A stretch of DNA of 25,456 nucleotides from Flavobacteriaceae bacterium UBA5544. Lineage in GTDB: Bacteria > Bacteroidota > Bacteroidia > Flavobacteriales > Flavobacteriaceae. Made by a program: the position numbers and the translations under genes. Positions 15,191-23,366 of this stretch are shown piece by piece. The stretch covers positions 19,028 to 44,483 of the forward strand of contig DINI01000030.1 of assembly GCA_002426755.1 (NCBI GenBank), read 5' to 3'. The notes under the pieces were generated by a model. That model was not told the origin of the DNA. It worked only from the letters and a program-made list of their open reading frames with translations, and did no database searches. Each line of letters starts with the position of its first letter. The stretch's first letter is position 1.

Positions 15191-15718
15191 ATCATATTTA
15201 GCCCCAAAATCCCCATTCCATTTGCCTTGAACTTTTAAAACTTGTTCTATCACATCCCTCACGCAACCATGTCCACCATTTTTGTGGGATACATATTTAG
15301 AAATGGCTTTGATTTCTGGAACGGCATCCTGTGGACAGGTTGGCAATCCTACCAATTTCATCACTGGAAAATCAGGGATATCATCACCCATATAAAGTAC
15401 GTTTTCCGCTTTGATATTGTTGGCGTCCAAATATTCCTTAAACTGCTCGATTTTGTTGTGCGCTCCAAGATACACGTCGGTGACACCAAGTCCTTGCAAT
15501 CGCATGCGCACGCCTTCATTGCTGCCTCCGGAGATAACACAAATCTTATAACCTGCCAATAAAGCGGTTTTCATGGCAAAACCATCTTTTGTGTGCATCG
15601 TTCGAAGCATCTCGCCCGAAGTGGTTAAAGAAATGGTGCCATCGGTCAAAACGCCATCCACATCAAATAAAAAGGTGGTGATATGGTTTAAATATTCTTT
15701 ATAGCTTTTCTCTTCCAT
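15188..15718 (-). CDS. KdsC-like HAD-IIIA phosphatase (3-deoxy-manno-octulosonate-8-phosphate phosphatase type)
   Basis: Protein of 176 residues, the usual length of the C0-type HAD phosphatase KdsC, which makes Kdo for lipopolysaccharide. Seen: motif I DVDGVLTDG (19-27, nucleophile D19 and acid/base D21), motif II ISGG (62-65), motif III lysine near K89 and motif IV GDDIPD (111-116), plus the KdsC-type C-terminus NGGHGCVRDVIE (147-158). Many flavobacterial genomes carry the gene in this position, next to DUF2520. Start ATG lies 3 nt after the stop of the DUF2520 gene. Other sugar-phosphate substrates cannot be excluded without kdsA/kdsB context. Confidence 0.87.
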   Translation of the reverse strand: MEEKSYKEYLNHITTFLFDVDGVLTDGTISLTTSGEMLRTMHTKDGFAMKTALLAGYKICVISGGSNEGVRMRLQGLGVTDVYLGAHNKIEQFKEYLDANNIKAENVLYMGDDIPDFPVMKLVGLPTCPQDAVPEIKAISKYVSHKNGGHGCVRDVIEQVLKVQGKWNGDFGAKYD

Positions 15719-15721
15719 AAT

Positions 15722-16519
15722 TCATTTTTTTGCGGATGTTCTTCTCGGTCTCAACCCGTTGGAAATTCCATGCGTTTTTTGTATCGAGGTGGTGAGGAGT
15801 TCGTAAATGGCTTTTTGTTCCTCGTTTTCCAACAATTTTAAGTGTTTTCTTAAGGTGATTTTATCATTTCGTTTTGCTGGACCCGTTTGCGCCATGTAGG
15901 GCGATAAATGTTGCACTTTGTTTGCGGTTTCCAAAATCAAAGGCTTTAGAATGTCAAATTCCACACCTTGGGCTTCTGTAATTTCATGAGCGACACGATA
16001 CAATTGATTCGTAAAATTGTTCACAAACACGGCCGCGAGATGCAGTGCACGTCGTTGGTCGCTATTGACTTTGTGTGATTTGCTTCCAAGGGCCGCCGCC
16101 AAAGACTTCAAGGTTTTTAAATCTTGTTTTTCTATCACTTCGATACAAATAGGCACATTTTTAAAATTGACATTGGCATCCTTGCTAAAACTTTGAAGTG
16201 GATAGAACACCCCACGTCTATTTTTTTTGTCCAATTCGTAAATGCCCACGCTTCCAGATGTATGGACGGTCAATCGGTTGTCAAAAGGAAATTGCGAAGA
16301 AAGCTCACCGACCACGTCATCACTGACGGCAATCAAGTAAACATCGGCTTCTTTAAGGTCAGAAATACGGTCTGTGATTTCCACTTCGTTCTTAAAAGCT
16401 TGAATGGCTTCCAAGTGTCTGTTGTACCATTGTTTGATAACAACTTTATCCGACTTTTGAAACGCTTTGTATAAATGGGTGGCGATATTACCGGCGCCAA
16501 GAAGTACTACTGAAATCAT
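15722..16519 (-). CDS. Rossmann-fold protein with DUF2520 domain
   Basis: Protein of 265 residues related to F420-dependent NADP reductase-like/ProC-like oxidoreductases. The N-terminal Rossmann domain starts ISVVLLGAGNIATHLYKAF with G8-x-G10-x2-A13. VHTSGSVGI (about 130) and GVFYPLQSFSK (145-155) are typical of this family. The C-terminal helical DUF2520 domain contains ALHLAAVFVNNFTNQLY (about 185-201). The substrate is unknown; NAD(P)H-dependent reduction is the family expectation. First gene of a block with KdsC-like, UbiA and Maf genes, 20 nt downstream of the Crp/Fnr gene, from which it may also be read through. Confidence 0.85.
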   Translation of the reverse strand: MISVVLLGAGNIATHLYKAFQKSDKVVIKQWYNRHLEAIQAFKNEVEITDRISDLKEADVYLIAVSDDVVGELSSQFPFDNRLTVHTSGSVGIYELDKKNRRGVFYPLQSFSKDANVNFKNVPICIEVIEKQDLKTLKSLAAALGSKSHKVNSDQRRALHLAAVFVNNFTNQLYRVAHEITEAQGVEFDILKPLILETANKVQHLSPYMAQTGPAKRNDKITLRKHLKLLENEEQKAIYELLTTSIQKTHGISNGLRPRRTSAKK

Positions 16520-16539
16520 GGTGCTAAAATAATGATATT

Positions 16540-17127
16540 TTAAAGAAATACCTTCCGTTCCCTTATGGATAATTTTTTGGATTTCTCGAGTTTTTTGATG
16601 GCTCTAATCACAGTTTCCACGCGCAGTCCGGTAAGTTCTGATATTTGTTGGCGTGTCAATGGCACTTCGAAGGGCGATTCCGATGGTAGGGCATTTTTTA
16701 AATGATGTAGCAACGTGAGTATCCGATGTTCGGGTGGATAAATGGAAACTTCTCTCGCAATTTTAGCTTTATAAATCATACGTTTACAGATGTCTCTTGT
16801 AAATTTTAGATGGATTTCAGGGTTCGATTTTAGCAATTCAAAAAAATCAGATTTTGAAAGTACATAGATGGAACATTCAGTAAGTGTGATGGCGGCAGCG
16901 GGGTATTTTGAATCAGAAAAAAGAGGTGGCTCACCAAAGGAGTTGCCATCTTCAAAATAACCTTGCACAAACTCTTTCCCATCTTCTGTTCGGTTAAACA
17001 TTTTAAGTTGGCCTTCCATTATCTGATAATAAAAATGGGCAATTTCGCCTTCATCAAAAACCATACGGTCTTTGGAGTATGTTTTTAATGAAGCATTGAA
17101 TTTCTCTAGAACTGAAATAGGAATCAT
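16540..17127 (-). CDS. Crp/Fnr-family transcriptional regulator
   Basis: Protein of 195 residues with an N-terminal cyclic-nucleotide-binding-like beta barrel (FDEGEIAHFYYQIMEGQLK, GNSFGEPPLF) and a C-terminal winged helix (LTRQQISELTGLRVETVIRAI). ATG at 17127 (MIPISVLEKF) is chosen over ATG 17196: homologous regulators begin like this, and the longer form would leave only 8 nt to the divergent gene. It has just two cysteines (C85, C114), so no FNR-type iron-sulfur cluster; a heme or small-ligand sensor is possible. The recognition helix keeps the Glu and Arg of FNR (VETxxR) but has Ile where FNR has Ser. Divergent from a truncated haemoglobin gene, suggesting control of NO or low-oxygen responses. 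Confidence 0.87.
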   Translation of the reverse strand: MIPISVLEKFNASLKTYSKDRMVFDEGEIAHFYYQIMEGQLKMFNRTEDGKEFVQGYFEDGNSFGEPPLFSDSKYPAAAITLTECSIYVLSKSDFFELLKSNPEIHLKFTRDICKRMIYKAKIAREVSIYPPEHRILTLLHHLKNALPSESPFEVPLTRQQISELTGLRVETVIRAIKKLEKSKKLSIRERKVFL

Positions 17128-17131
17128 TGGG

Positions 17132-17149
17132 TTATGATTTGAATCATAA
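17132..17149. promoter_or_regulatory. FNR-box-like palindrome between divergent genes
   Basis: TTATGATTTGAATCATAA is identical to its reverse complement except at the central two bases. Its core aTGAT-N4-ATCAt matches 8 of 10 fixed positions of the FNR consensus TTGAT-N4-ATCAA. It lies just upstream of the Crp/Fnr ATG (17127), overlapping a -7-like TATTTTTA (minus 17154-17147), so binding would block the regulator's own transcription; it is 55 nt from the divergent gene. Confidence 0.6.
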
Positions 17150-17204
17150 AAATACGAAGAATGCTTTAAGAACTTTGTATCAACAATTGAAAACATAAAA
17201 AATC

Positions 17205-17495
17205 ATGACAGTTTATCAAAAAGGTCTCCACGACTTTAAACAGAATTTTATCCTCTACATTCCGTTAAGCATTATTTTACAAAGTTGCATTGGTTCTATT
17301 GCGGCTATGTTCATACTCATGAATAGTAAACCTAGCTTTCATTTTTTTGAACTGGCACTTTGTGTTACTTTTGCTATGGCATACAACGGTATCATTTATG
17401 CGCAAATGAAAGCCAAATGGGTTTATAATTTGCTCATTACAACTCTTTTGATACATGTTGTTCTGATAATCATCAATATTATGCGATTGACCTAA
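17205..17495 (+). CDS. Small multi-span membrane protein, 96 residues
   Basis: Unrecognised integral membrane protein with three hydrophobic segments: about 15-37 (FILYIPLSIILQSCIGSIAA), 46-66 (FELALCVTFAMAYNGIIYA) and 73-93 (YNLLITTLLIHVVLIIINIM). Histidines at about residues 9, 46 and 84 are the only candidate metal or heme ligands; none is diagnostic. ATG at 17205 is followed by a polar MTVYQKGLHDFKQN. It ends 8 nt before the truncated haemoglobin gene and is almost certainly in one transcript with it. A role in NO or oxygen handling is only inferred from position. Confidence 0.75.
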   Translation: MTVYQKGLHDFKQNFILYIPLSIILQSCIGSIAAMFILMNSKPSFHFFELALCVTFAMAYNGIIYAQMKAKWVYNLLITTLLIHVVLIIINIMRLT

Positions 17496-17503
17496 ATTAA
17501 TAG

Positions 17504-17905
17504 ATGCAAAAGCGCGACATTCAAAATAGGGAAGATGTCTTCCTGTTGGTTTCTGAATTTTACAATAAAGTAAGAGAGGACGAGACGTTGGGACCTATTT
17601 TCAACAATGTCATCAAAGATTGGGATGTGCATATCCATCGACTGACAACTTTTTGGGAATCCAGTCTATTCATGACCAAAAAATTGGAAGAACGCTACAT
17701 TGGCAACCCTTTGGAAGTTCATGTGCAGGTTGATAAAGACAACAACAACACAATCACAGAACTGCATTTTGGTTTGTGGCTCAATCTATGGTTTGCCACT
17801 TTGGATGAATTGTTCGAAGGAGAGATTACCGAAAATACCAAGCGACGTGCGCGTAAAATGGGGACTTTTTTATATATGAATATCTTTCAAGCAAGACAAA
17901 ACTAA
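17504..17905 (+). CDS. Group III truncated haemoglobin
   Basis: Protein of 133 residues, usual length for class III (P) 2-on-2 globins, which bind heme, O2 and NO in the cytoplasm. Seen: VSEFYNKVREDETLGPIF at about 15-33 with Y20 as likely B10 tyrosine, LTTFWESSLF (47-56), and ITELHFGLWLNLWF (84-97) with H88 as the likely proximal F8 histidine and W92 or W96 as the G8 tryptophan typical of the group. In Campylobacter the related Ctb helps with NO stress and low-oxygen respiration. Here it is in an operon with a small membrane protein, divergent from a Crp/Fnr regulator and followed by the cytochrome c synthase gene, which supports a respiratory/NO role. Confidence 0.88.
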   Translation: MQKRDIQNREDVFLLVSEFYNKVREDETLGPIFNNVIKDWDVHIHRLTTFWESSLFMTKKLEERYIGNPLEVHVQVDKDNNNTITELHFGLWLNLWFATLDELFEGEITENTKRRARKMGTFLYMNIFQARQN

Positions 17906-17924
17906 TTTGAGTATAAGGCTCATG

Positions 17925-17941
17925 TTGAAATTGAATTTCAA
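17925..17941. repeat. Palindrome between haemoglobin and ccsBA genes
   Basis: TTGAAATTGAATTTCAA has 7-nt arms (TTGAAAT/ATTTCAA) around TGA. It begins 20 nt after the haemoglobin stop. No T-run follows on either strand, so a terminator is unlikely; it could be an operator about 60 nt upstream of the ccsBA -7 element. Confidence 0.4.
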
Positions 17942-17999
17942 GTTCGGTTTCGTTAGAATTTTAACACCATTTTACCCAAACCAAATCAACTAAAAGCAC

Positions 18000-18007
18000 T
18001 AAATTTG
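18000..18007 (+). promoter_or_regulatory. -7 promoter element of ccsBA
   Basis: TAAATTTG is a perfect TAnnTTTG match, 40 nt upstream of the ccsBA ATG. No TTG lies at the usual -33 distance. Confidence 0.5.
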
Positions 18008-18047
18008 CACAGCTAAAAATTTAGCTTCAAATTATAGCCACTTTATC

Positions 18048-21000
18048 ATGCAAAAAAAACTTGCTAACATTTTATTCTCAACCCGACTCACCGCCATTTT
18101 ATTTGTTGTTTTTGCTGTCGCCATGGCCACAGGAACCATCCTCGACAGGAATATGGATACCTCACCAACCCCATATACACGTGCATTGATTTACAATGCT
18201 TGGTGGTTTGAAGCTATTATGGTGTTTTTTGTCATCAACTTTATTGGTAATATGTTTCGGTATCGACTGTTCAGATGGAAAAAATGGGCAACGTTGTTAA
18301 TTCACTTATCTTTTATTTTCATCATTGTTGGTGCATTTGTCACACGTTACATTAGTTATGAAGGAATGATGGCCATAAGGGAAGGCGATACGGAAAGCCA
18401 ATTTCTTTCTCAAAAAACTTACATTACTACCTACATTGATGGCGATTTTGTGGTCAACGGTGTTGCTCAACGAAAAGTCATCGAAAAAGAAGTTGATTTT
18501 TCACCTCGTTTGGATAATGATTTTAAAATTGAAACCGAATATAATGGTACTCCAATAATTATTGAACTTGAAAAGTTTATCAAAGGAGCCGAGAAAGATA
18601 TCGTTCCAGACGATAGTGGCGAAGAATACCTTAAATTGGTAGAAGCGGGTGATGGACAATCACACAATCACTTTCTAAAAAAAGGCGAGGTACAGAGCAT
18701 ACACAATGTGCTAATTTCATTGGACAAACACGTGGATGGCGCCATCAACATCACCAACACGCCAGATGGTTTGACCATTCAGTCACCTTACGAAGGCGAA
18801 TACATGACCATGGCAACTAGGGAGCAAGGTGTCTTGGTTAAGGATAGTTTACAACCTTTGATGCTGCGTTCTCGATATATTATTGGAACCATGGCCATGG
18901 TATTTCCAAAACCAGTGGTAAAAGGAAATTTTGATATAGTTAAAAAACCGCAAATTCTTAAAGGAGATGAAGACGGTTTGGTCATGAAAGTGACAGCTAA
19001 TGGAATTACACAATATGTAAATGTTCTAGGAGGCAAAGGGATGAACAATGCTTTCGAACAAGTAAAAATCGGCAATTTGGACATTGCCATGAAATATGGG
19101 TCAAAAATAATTGAATTGCCCTTTGGCATCAAACTCAACGATTTTATCGCACAGAAATATCCAGGGACTGAAAAAAGCTATTCATCTTATGAAAGCAAAG
19201 TGACCGTTATGGATAAGGAAAAAGGAGATTTTGATTATCATATCTATATGAACAACATCCTAGACCATCGTGGTTACCGATTCTTCCAAGCAAGTTTTGA
19301 CCCTGATGAAAAAGGAACCATCCTATCCGTCAATCATGATTTCTGGGGGACATGGATTACATACGTAGGCTATTTTCTCTTATATCTATCTCTATTGGCA
19401 ATTCTGTTTGACAAAAACACACGATTTGCAGACCTTGAACGCATGTTGAAAAAGGTCAAAAAGGAAAAACAAAAAGCGGCTACAATCCTGTTGTTGTTTA
19501 TTTCTACTATTGGATTTTCCCAAACACATTCAGATGGTCAACATTCATTTGGTAGACCAACCAAAGCTCAAATCGATTCGATATTAAGAGCCAATATTAC
19601 GCCAAAAGAGCATGCGGATAAATTTGGTCACATGGTTGTTCAAGATTACAGTGGTCGTATGATGCCAATGGACACTTACGCTTCCGAAATGCTTCGTAAG
19701 TTAAGCAAGCACGATACTTATGAGGATTTTGATGCCAATCAAGTATTTCTATCTATCAACGAAAGTCCCATGTTATGGTATAATGTACCGATCATTTACC
19801 TAAAGCCAAAGAAAGCAGACACTATCAGAAGTATTATAGGCGTTCCAAAAGACCAAAAGTATGTTACCTTGGTTGACTTTTTTGACGAAGCAGGAGGCTA
19901 TAAATTGTTGCCATATTTGGATGATGCTTATAAAGCACAAGTTCCCAATGGTTCGCAAAAGGAGTTTAAGGAAGCTGACCAACGAGTTACATTATTGTAT
20001 AATGTGATAGAAGGTCGGGCAATGAAGATTTTTCCTATACCAAATGACGACAATAATAAATGGATTTCCTCAAAGGATTTTAGGGAAGAAGGTTTCAGGG
20101 ACAAAATTCAGGATTCACTTTATGGAAATTTCATAAACAACGGATTCAGTGCTTATTTATTGACACTCAATAATGCCAAACAAACGGGTGATTTTACGAA
20201 AGCTGAAGATATATTGGCTGGTATCAAAAAGACACAACAAAAATATGGTAGCGAAGTGATGCTATCAGACAAAAAGATTGATACAGAAATATTGTACAAC
20301 AAGTATGATATCTTCAAAAATCTCTTCAGTTGGTATATGTATGCAGGAACTTTGATGCTTATCGTCTTGATTGTTCAGATTTTCAATGAGAGAAGTAAAT
20401 TCATCAATGTTTCGGTCAAAGTCTTCCGATGGATTGTAATTGGATTGTTCTTGCTCCATACTGCAGGATTGATTGTCCGTTGGTATCTTTCAGGTCATGC
20501 ACCTTGGAGTGATGCTTATGAATCAATGATTTATGTTGCTTGGGCCACAATGTTCTTTGGGCTTGGTTTCGGACGAAAAAGTGATTTGACCATTGCAGCA
20601 ACAGCATTTGTGACGTCAATCATACTCATGGTTGCTCATTGGAATTGGATGGACCCAGCCATCGCCAACCTTCAACCGGTCCTTGATAGTTATTGGTTGA
20701 TGATCCATGTTGCAGTCATTGTCATGAGTTATGGACCCTTCACACTTGGGATGATTCTTGGCGTAGTTTCTTTAGTGTTAATGGTATTTACCAATAAAAA
20801 CAATAAAGATAAAATGCTTCTCAATATCAAGGAGCTTACCATCATCAATGAGATGTCCTTAACGGTTGGGTTGGTGTTGTTGACTATAGGAAACTTCCTT
20901 GGTGGTATGTGGGCAAATGAAAGTTGGGGACGCTATTGGGGTTGGGACCCAAAAGAGACATGGGCTTTGATAAGCATTATGGTGTATGCCTTTGTCGTAC

Positions 21001-21236
21001 ATATGCGTTTGGTGCCAGGGTTACGTGGTCGTTTTGGCTTTAATTTGGCTTCAATCATTGCGTTCGCCAGTATTATGATGACTTATTTTGGAGTGAATTT
21101 TTATCTGTCTGGATTGCACGCTTATGCAAGTGGAGATCAAATAGTCAGTTTTCAATTTATTGCACTAACAGTAGCAATTGTTGCTATTTTAGGATTCTTT
21201 GCCTATAGAAAATACAAATTGTTTTACAAAAAATGA
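18048..21236 (+). CDS. ccsBA: CcsA/ResB fusion (CcsBA) cytochrome c synthase, system II
   Basis: Fused membrane protein of 1062 residues that exports heme and attaches it to apocytochromes c in the periplasm. ResB-like N-half: spans about 13-31, 50-70 and 82-100 with H86 in the third (TM-His1 position), a soluble domain (about 105-430) and a span near 435-455. A second hydrophobic stretch (about 476-490, ending GFSQ) resembles a signal peptide and precedes another periplasmic region to about 755. CcsA half: HTAGLIVRWYLSGHAP (H804, H817; P-His1 position), tryptophan-rich WWD motif about 958-970 (WANESWGRYWGWDPKE), H985 and SGLHAYASG (H1024, P-His2 position). Own -7 element upstream; mscL follows after 35 nt. 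Confidence 0.95.
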   Translation: MQKKLANILFSTRLTAILFVVFAVAMATGTILDRNMDTSPTPYTRALIYNAWWFEAIMVFFVINFIGNMFRYRLFRWKKWATLLIHLSFIFIIVGAFVTRYISYEGMMAIREGDTESQFLSQKTYITTYIDGDFVVNGVAQRKVIEKEVDFSPRLDNDFKIETEYNGTPIIIELEKFIKGAEKDIVPDDSGEEYLKLVEAGDGQSHNHFLKKGEVQSIHNVLISLDKHVDGAINITNTPDGLTIQSPYEGEYMTMATREQGVLVKDSLQPLMLRSRYIIGTMAMVFPKPVVKGNFDIVKKPQILKGDEDGLVMKVTANGITQYVNVLGGKGMNNAFEQVKIGNLDIAMKYGSKIIELPFGIKLNDFIAQKYPGTEKSYSSYESKVTVMDKEKGDFDYHIYMNNILDHRGYRFFQASFDPDEKGTILSVNHDFWGTWITYVGYFLLYLSLLAILFDKNTRFADLERMLKKVKKEKQKAATILLLFISTIGFSQTHSDGQHSFGRPTKAQIDSILRANITPKEHADKFGHMVVQDYSGRMMPMDTYASEMLRKLSKHDTYEDFDANQVFLSINESPMLWYNVPIIYLKPKKADTIRSIIGVPKDQKYVTLVDFFDEAGGYKLLPYLDDAYKAQVPNGSQKEFKEADQRVTLLYNVIEGRAMKIFPIPNDDNNKWISSKDFREEGFRDKIQDSLYGNFINNGFSAYLLTLNNAKQTGDFTKAEDILAGIKKTQQKYGSEVMLSDKKIDTEILYNKYDIFKNLFSWYMYAGTLMLIVLIVQIFNERSKFINVSVKVFRWIVIGLFLLHTAGLIVRWYLSGHAPWSDAYESMIYVAWATMFFGLGFGRKSDLTIAATAFVTSIILMVAHWNWMDPAIANLQPVLDSYWLMIHVAVIVMSYGPFTLGMILGVVSLVLMVFTNKNNKDKMLLNIKELTIINEMSLTVGLVLLTIGNFLGGMWANESWGRYWGWDPKETWALISIMVYAFVVHMRLVPGLRGRFGFNLASIIAFASIMMTYFGVNFYLSGLHAYASGDQIVSFQFIALTVAIVAILGFFAYRKYKLFYKK

Positions 21237-21271
21237 TGTAATTGATAGCTAATTAACTTTTATAAGTAATT

Positions 21272-21715
21272 ATGGGAATTTTTAAAGAGTTCAAAGAATT
21301 TGCGGTAAAAGGAAGCATGATGGACATGGCTATAGGGATCATCATTGGAGCTTCTTTCAACAAAGTAATTGATGTTTTGGTAAAGCAAATATTGCTTCCA
21401 CCTTTGTCACTAATGACGGATGGTCTTAACTACCAAGACAAAAAACTGGTATTGCGAGAGTTGGTCACAAACGTAAATGGTGATGTTATAACTGATGAGG
21501 TTGCCATAGGTTACGGTGCCTTTATGGAGGCTGGCTTGGATTTTTTGATTATTGGGTTTACCGTATTCATCGTGGTTAAGTTTTTGAATAGTTTAAAAAA
21601 CAAAGCTCATGACCCTAAAGATACAACGGTAAAAACACCTAAAGACATTGAACTTCTTGCCAAGATCTCGGACCTGATGGAAGAGCAAAATAAATTATTG
21701 AAAGAAAAAAAATGA
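21272..21715 (+). CDS. mscL: Large-conductance mechanosensitive channel MscL
   Basis: Protein of 147 residues forming the pentameric emergency-release channel for osmotic downshock. Seen: N-terminal helix and first span KEFKEFAVKGSMMDMAIGIIIGASFNKVIDVLV (with the conserved G-rich pore-lining face), PPLSLMTDGLNY after it, a periplasmic loop of about 35 residues with NVNGDVITDEVAIGYG, second span about 88-107 (FLIIGFTVFIVVKFLN), and a charged C-terminal helix (IELLAKISDLMEEQNKLLKEKK). Length and layout are normal. It starts 35 nt after ccsBA and ends before a bidirectional terminator; TAACTTTT at 21254-21261 could be a weak own promoter. Confidence 0.95.
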   Translation: MGIFKEFKEFAVKGSMMDMAIGIIIGASFNKVIDVLVKQILLPPLSLMTDGLNYQDKKLVLRELVTNVNGDVITDEVAIGYGAFMEAGLDFLIIGFTVFIVVKFLNSLKNKAHDPKDTTVKTPKDIELLAKISDLMEEQNKLLKEKK

Positions 21716-21761
21716 TGATATCTCTGTAAAAGACTTCGGGTAAGCTTACGTAAGAAAACAT

Positions 21762-21816
21762 AAAAAACTCTCACATTTAGACACGTGTAATGTCTTTGTG
21801 AGAGTTTTTATTTTTT
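21762..21816. terminator. Bidirectional terminator between mscL and the DUF5679 gene
   Basis: AAAAACTCTCACA (21763-21775) pairs perfectly with TGTGAGAGTTTTT (21797-21809), with an inner AGACA/TGTCT pairing. T-runs follow on the plus strand and A-runs precede, so it can end both convergent transcripts. Confidence 0.9.
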
Positions 21817-21837
21817 AATGAAATAAAAAGCGGGTGA

Positions 21838-21978
21838 CTATTTCCCCATGATTCTGAACATTCCAGTACCACAAGTTGGGCATTTGCCTTTCATTGCTTT
21901 TCTACCATTTTTCATAGTAGTTTCAGCAGCGTCTTTCATTTCTTTTTTTGATTTGCATTTTACACAATATGCTTCCAT
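21838..21978 (-). CDS. DUF5679 zinc-ribbon-like protein, 46 residues
   Basis: ORF from ATG at 21978-21976 to TAG at 21840-21838. It begins MEAYCVKCKSKKEM and ends GKCPTCGTGMFRIMGK, with two CxxC knuckles (C5-C8 and C33-C36) and a basic middle (NGRKAMKGK). This is the DUF5679 pattern, a short zinc-ribbon family of unknown function; nucleic-acid binding is plausible from charge. It is a single gene convergent with mscL. A near-match -7 (TACTTTTA) lies upstream. Confidence 0.85.
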   Translation of the reverse strand: MEAYCVKCKSKKEMKDAAETTMKNGRKAMKGKCPTCGTGMFRIMGK

Positions 21979-22068
21979 GTTTTAAGTTTTTAGGATTCGA
22001 TAATGATAAAAGTAAGTTTTCTACTCATAACTCACAAGCAACTAATGAAAAAAAGAAGTTTTTTTTAA

Positions 22069-23250
22069 TTATGCTGGTAATCTGTATGAACCTATGATCT
22101 GCTTTAATTTCATTTTCAAATCTTCACCTGCATCAAATACCATTTGTCCGTCAGATGGAAAGTGTTCATGTCTGTTGCTTAAAAGAGCTACTTCATTTCT
22201 GTCTAAAGCCCGTTTATCACCAGTGAAAGTTGCGTAACGATTCTCAAAAACAAATTGACTATCGATAGAAAAAGCATCCAATGTTTGGTGATGTTTTAAA
22301 TCAATAAATACTACGTTGCCAATCACTTGGGTGGATTTGAATTGGTTAAATTCAGAATACCTCGCTCTTACATTAATGATGTTATCTACTTTAATATCAT
22401 TGCCTAAACTATCTTTCATCACATTTCCGGCAGTGTCCAACTGGTATTTCCAACCATCAACTATCTCTTTTTGTTTAAGTAATCGTGTTTCGTGCAGTTC
22501 ATCAGCTGAAATATTAATGCGCTTCAGTTGTAACTGCATTGCGTAGTCATAATCAATAGATGTATCCATATTTGCGTGGTAAACAGTCCAAAATTGGTTC
22601 AAGCCATAGGTTTCAAAATTCAACAAATCGGATTCAAGACGTTGTGGAATTATTTGACTAGTTTGGTTTTCAATGCTCACTATCACAAAATCTGTCCCTC
22701 TTTCATGCGCTTCCTGCATCAGGCTTCTTGTGTCTTCATAATTAGGATATATACGTTCAATATAACTGAACACATCATAAGCATCTCTAATTTTCGATTT
22801 ATTTTCTGACTCTAATAAAACCAGGCCTTTATCGTACATGTAATCGGCAAGATTATTACGAGATGCAATAATATTGTCTGTATAATTATTAAACTTCAGC
22901 TGCAATGTTTTGCCACCAATCTGTAAAGGCAAAACAGGTTTGATGGCTTCTTGTCGGGCGTTCATATCAAGGTATCGCTCATAGATGGCTTTAAAATTTT
23001 CTGGATTGCCATCTTTTGTGAGATGGTTGATGTCGTTCAAATCTCTTTCAACCACTTTGTAATAGGCGTCTTCCAACATAATGACAAAATCTTGCTTGCG
23101 CTCTTTGTCTTTGTTGTTTTCGAGTTTTCTTAAAGCATCTTCAATAGCTAGGTCGTAATTACCAGAATGAAGCGCTTTCTCAATTTGTTTTTTGCTGCTG
23201 CAAGATACAAGCAGTGAAACAAGTGCTGTAAAGAGTAGAAATTTTTTCAT
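22069..23250 (-). CDS. Putative lipoprotein with helical-repeat-like N-terminus
   Basis: Protein of 393 residues. Signal peptide MKKFLLFTALVSLLVSC with lipobox LVSC and Cys17 as lipidation site, then SSKKQ. Residues about 22-200 are helical with a TPR-like character (ALHSGNYDLAIEDALRKLENN, ARDVFSY-like SKIRDAYDVFSYIERIYPNY). From about 200 the chain is more beta-rich (FVIVSIENQTSQIIPQRLE, VNVRARYSEFNQFKST) and ends with DGQMVFDAGEDLKMKL. This type is common in flavobacteria without known function. Start at ATG 23250 gives an ordinary signal peptide. It lies 116 nt downstream of fahA past a terminator and has a near -7 (TACCTTTT) upstream, so it is probably transcribed alone. Confidence 0.8.
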   Translation of the reverse strand: MKKFLLFTALVSLLVSCSSKKQIEKALHSGNYDLAIEDALRKLENNKDKERKQDFVIMLEDAYYKVVERDLNDINHLTKDGNPENFKAIYERYLDMNARQEAIKPVLPLQIGGKTLQLKFNNYTDNIIASRNNLADYMYDKGLVLLESENKSKIRDAYDVFSYIERIYPNYEDTRSLMQEAHERGTDFVIVSIENQTSQIIPQRLESDLLNFETYGLNQFWTVYHANMDTSIDYDYAMQLQLKRINISADELHETRLLKQKEIVDGWKYQLDTAGNVMKDSLGNDIKVDNIINVRARYSEFNQFKSTQVIGNVVFIDLKHHQTLDAFSIDSQFVFENRYATFTGDKRALDRNEVALLSNRHEHFPSDGQMVFDAGEDLKMKLKQIIGSYRLPA

Positions 23251-23304
23251 GTGTTCTGGATTTAATTGGTTTATAAACTATCAGAATCCAAAAGGTATGC
23301 CAAA

Positions 23305-23342
23305 CAAAAAAAGAACCCTCAAATTATTTCAATTTAAGGGTT
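23305..23342 (-). terminator. Rho-independent terminator after fahA
   Basis: AACCCTCAAATT (23314-23325) and AATTTAAGGGTT (23331-23342) pair with a single C-A mismatch and a 5-nt loop; on the minus strand a run of seven T follows (23312-23306). It lies 24 nt after the fahA stop. Confidence 0.85.
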
Positions 23343-23366
23343 GCTCATTGTATTTATAATATGAAA

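Noticed and set aside
16124..16474. Plus-strand open frame of 116 codons
   Set aside because: Antisense shadow of the DUF2520 gene with no motif.
17128..17196. Longer N-terminus of the Crp/Fnr regulator from ATG 17196
   Set aside because: Would leave 8 nt to the divergent start codon and place the palindrome and -7 element inside coding sequence; the shorter start matches related regulators.
22047..22066. A-run/T-run hairpin (AAAAAAA-GAAG-TTTTTTT) after the 22069-23250 lipoprotein gene
   Set aside because: Stem is only A-T pairs; may help termination but cannot be supported alone.
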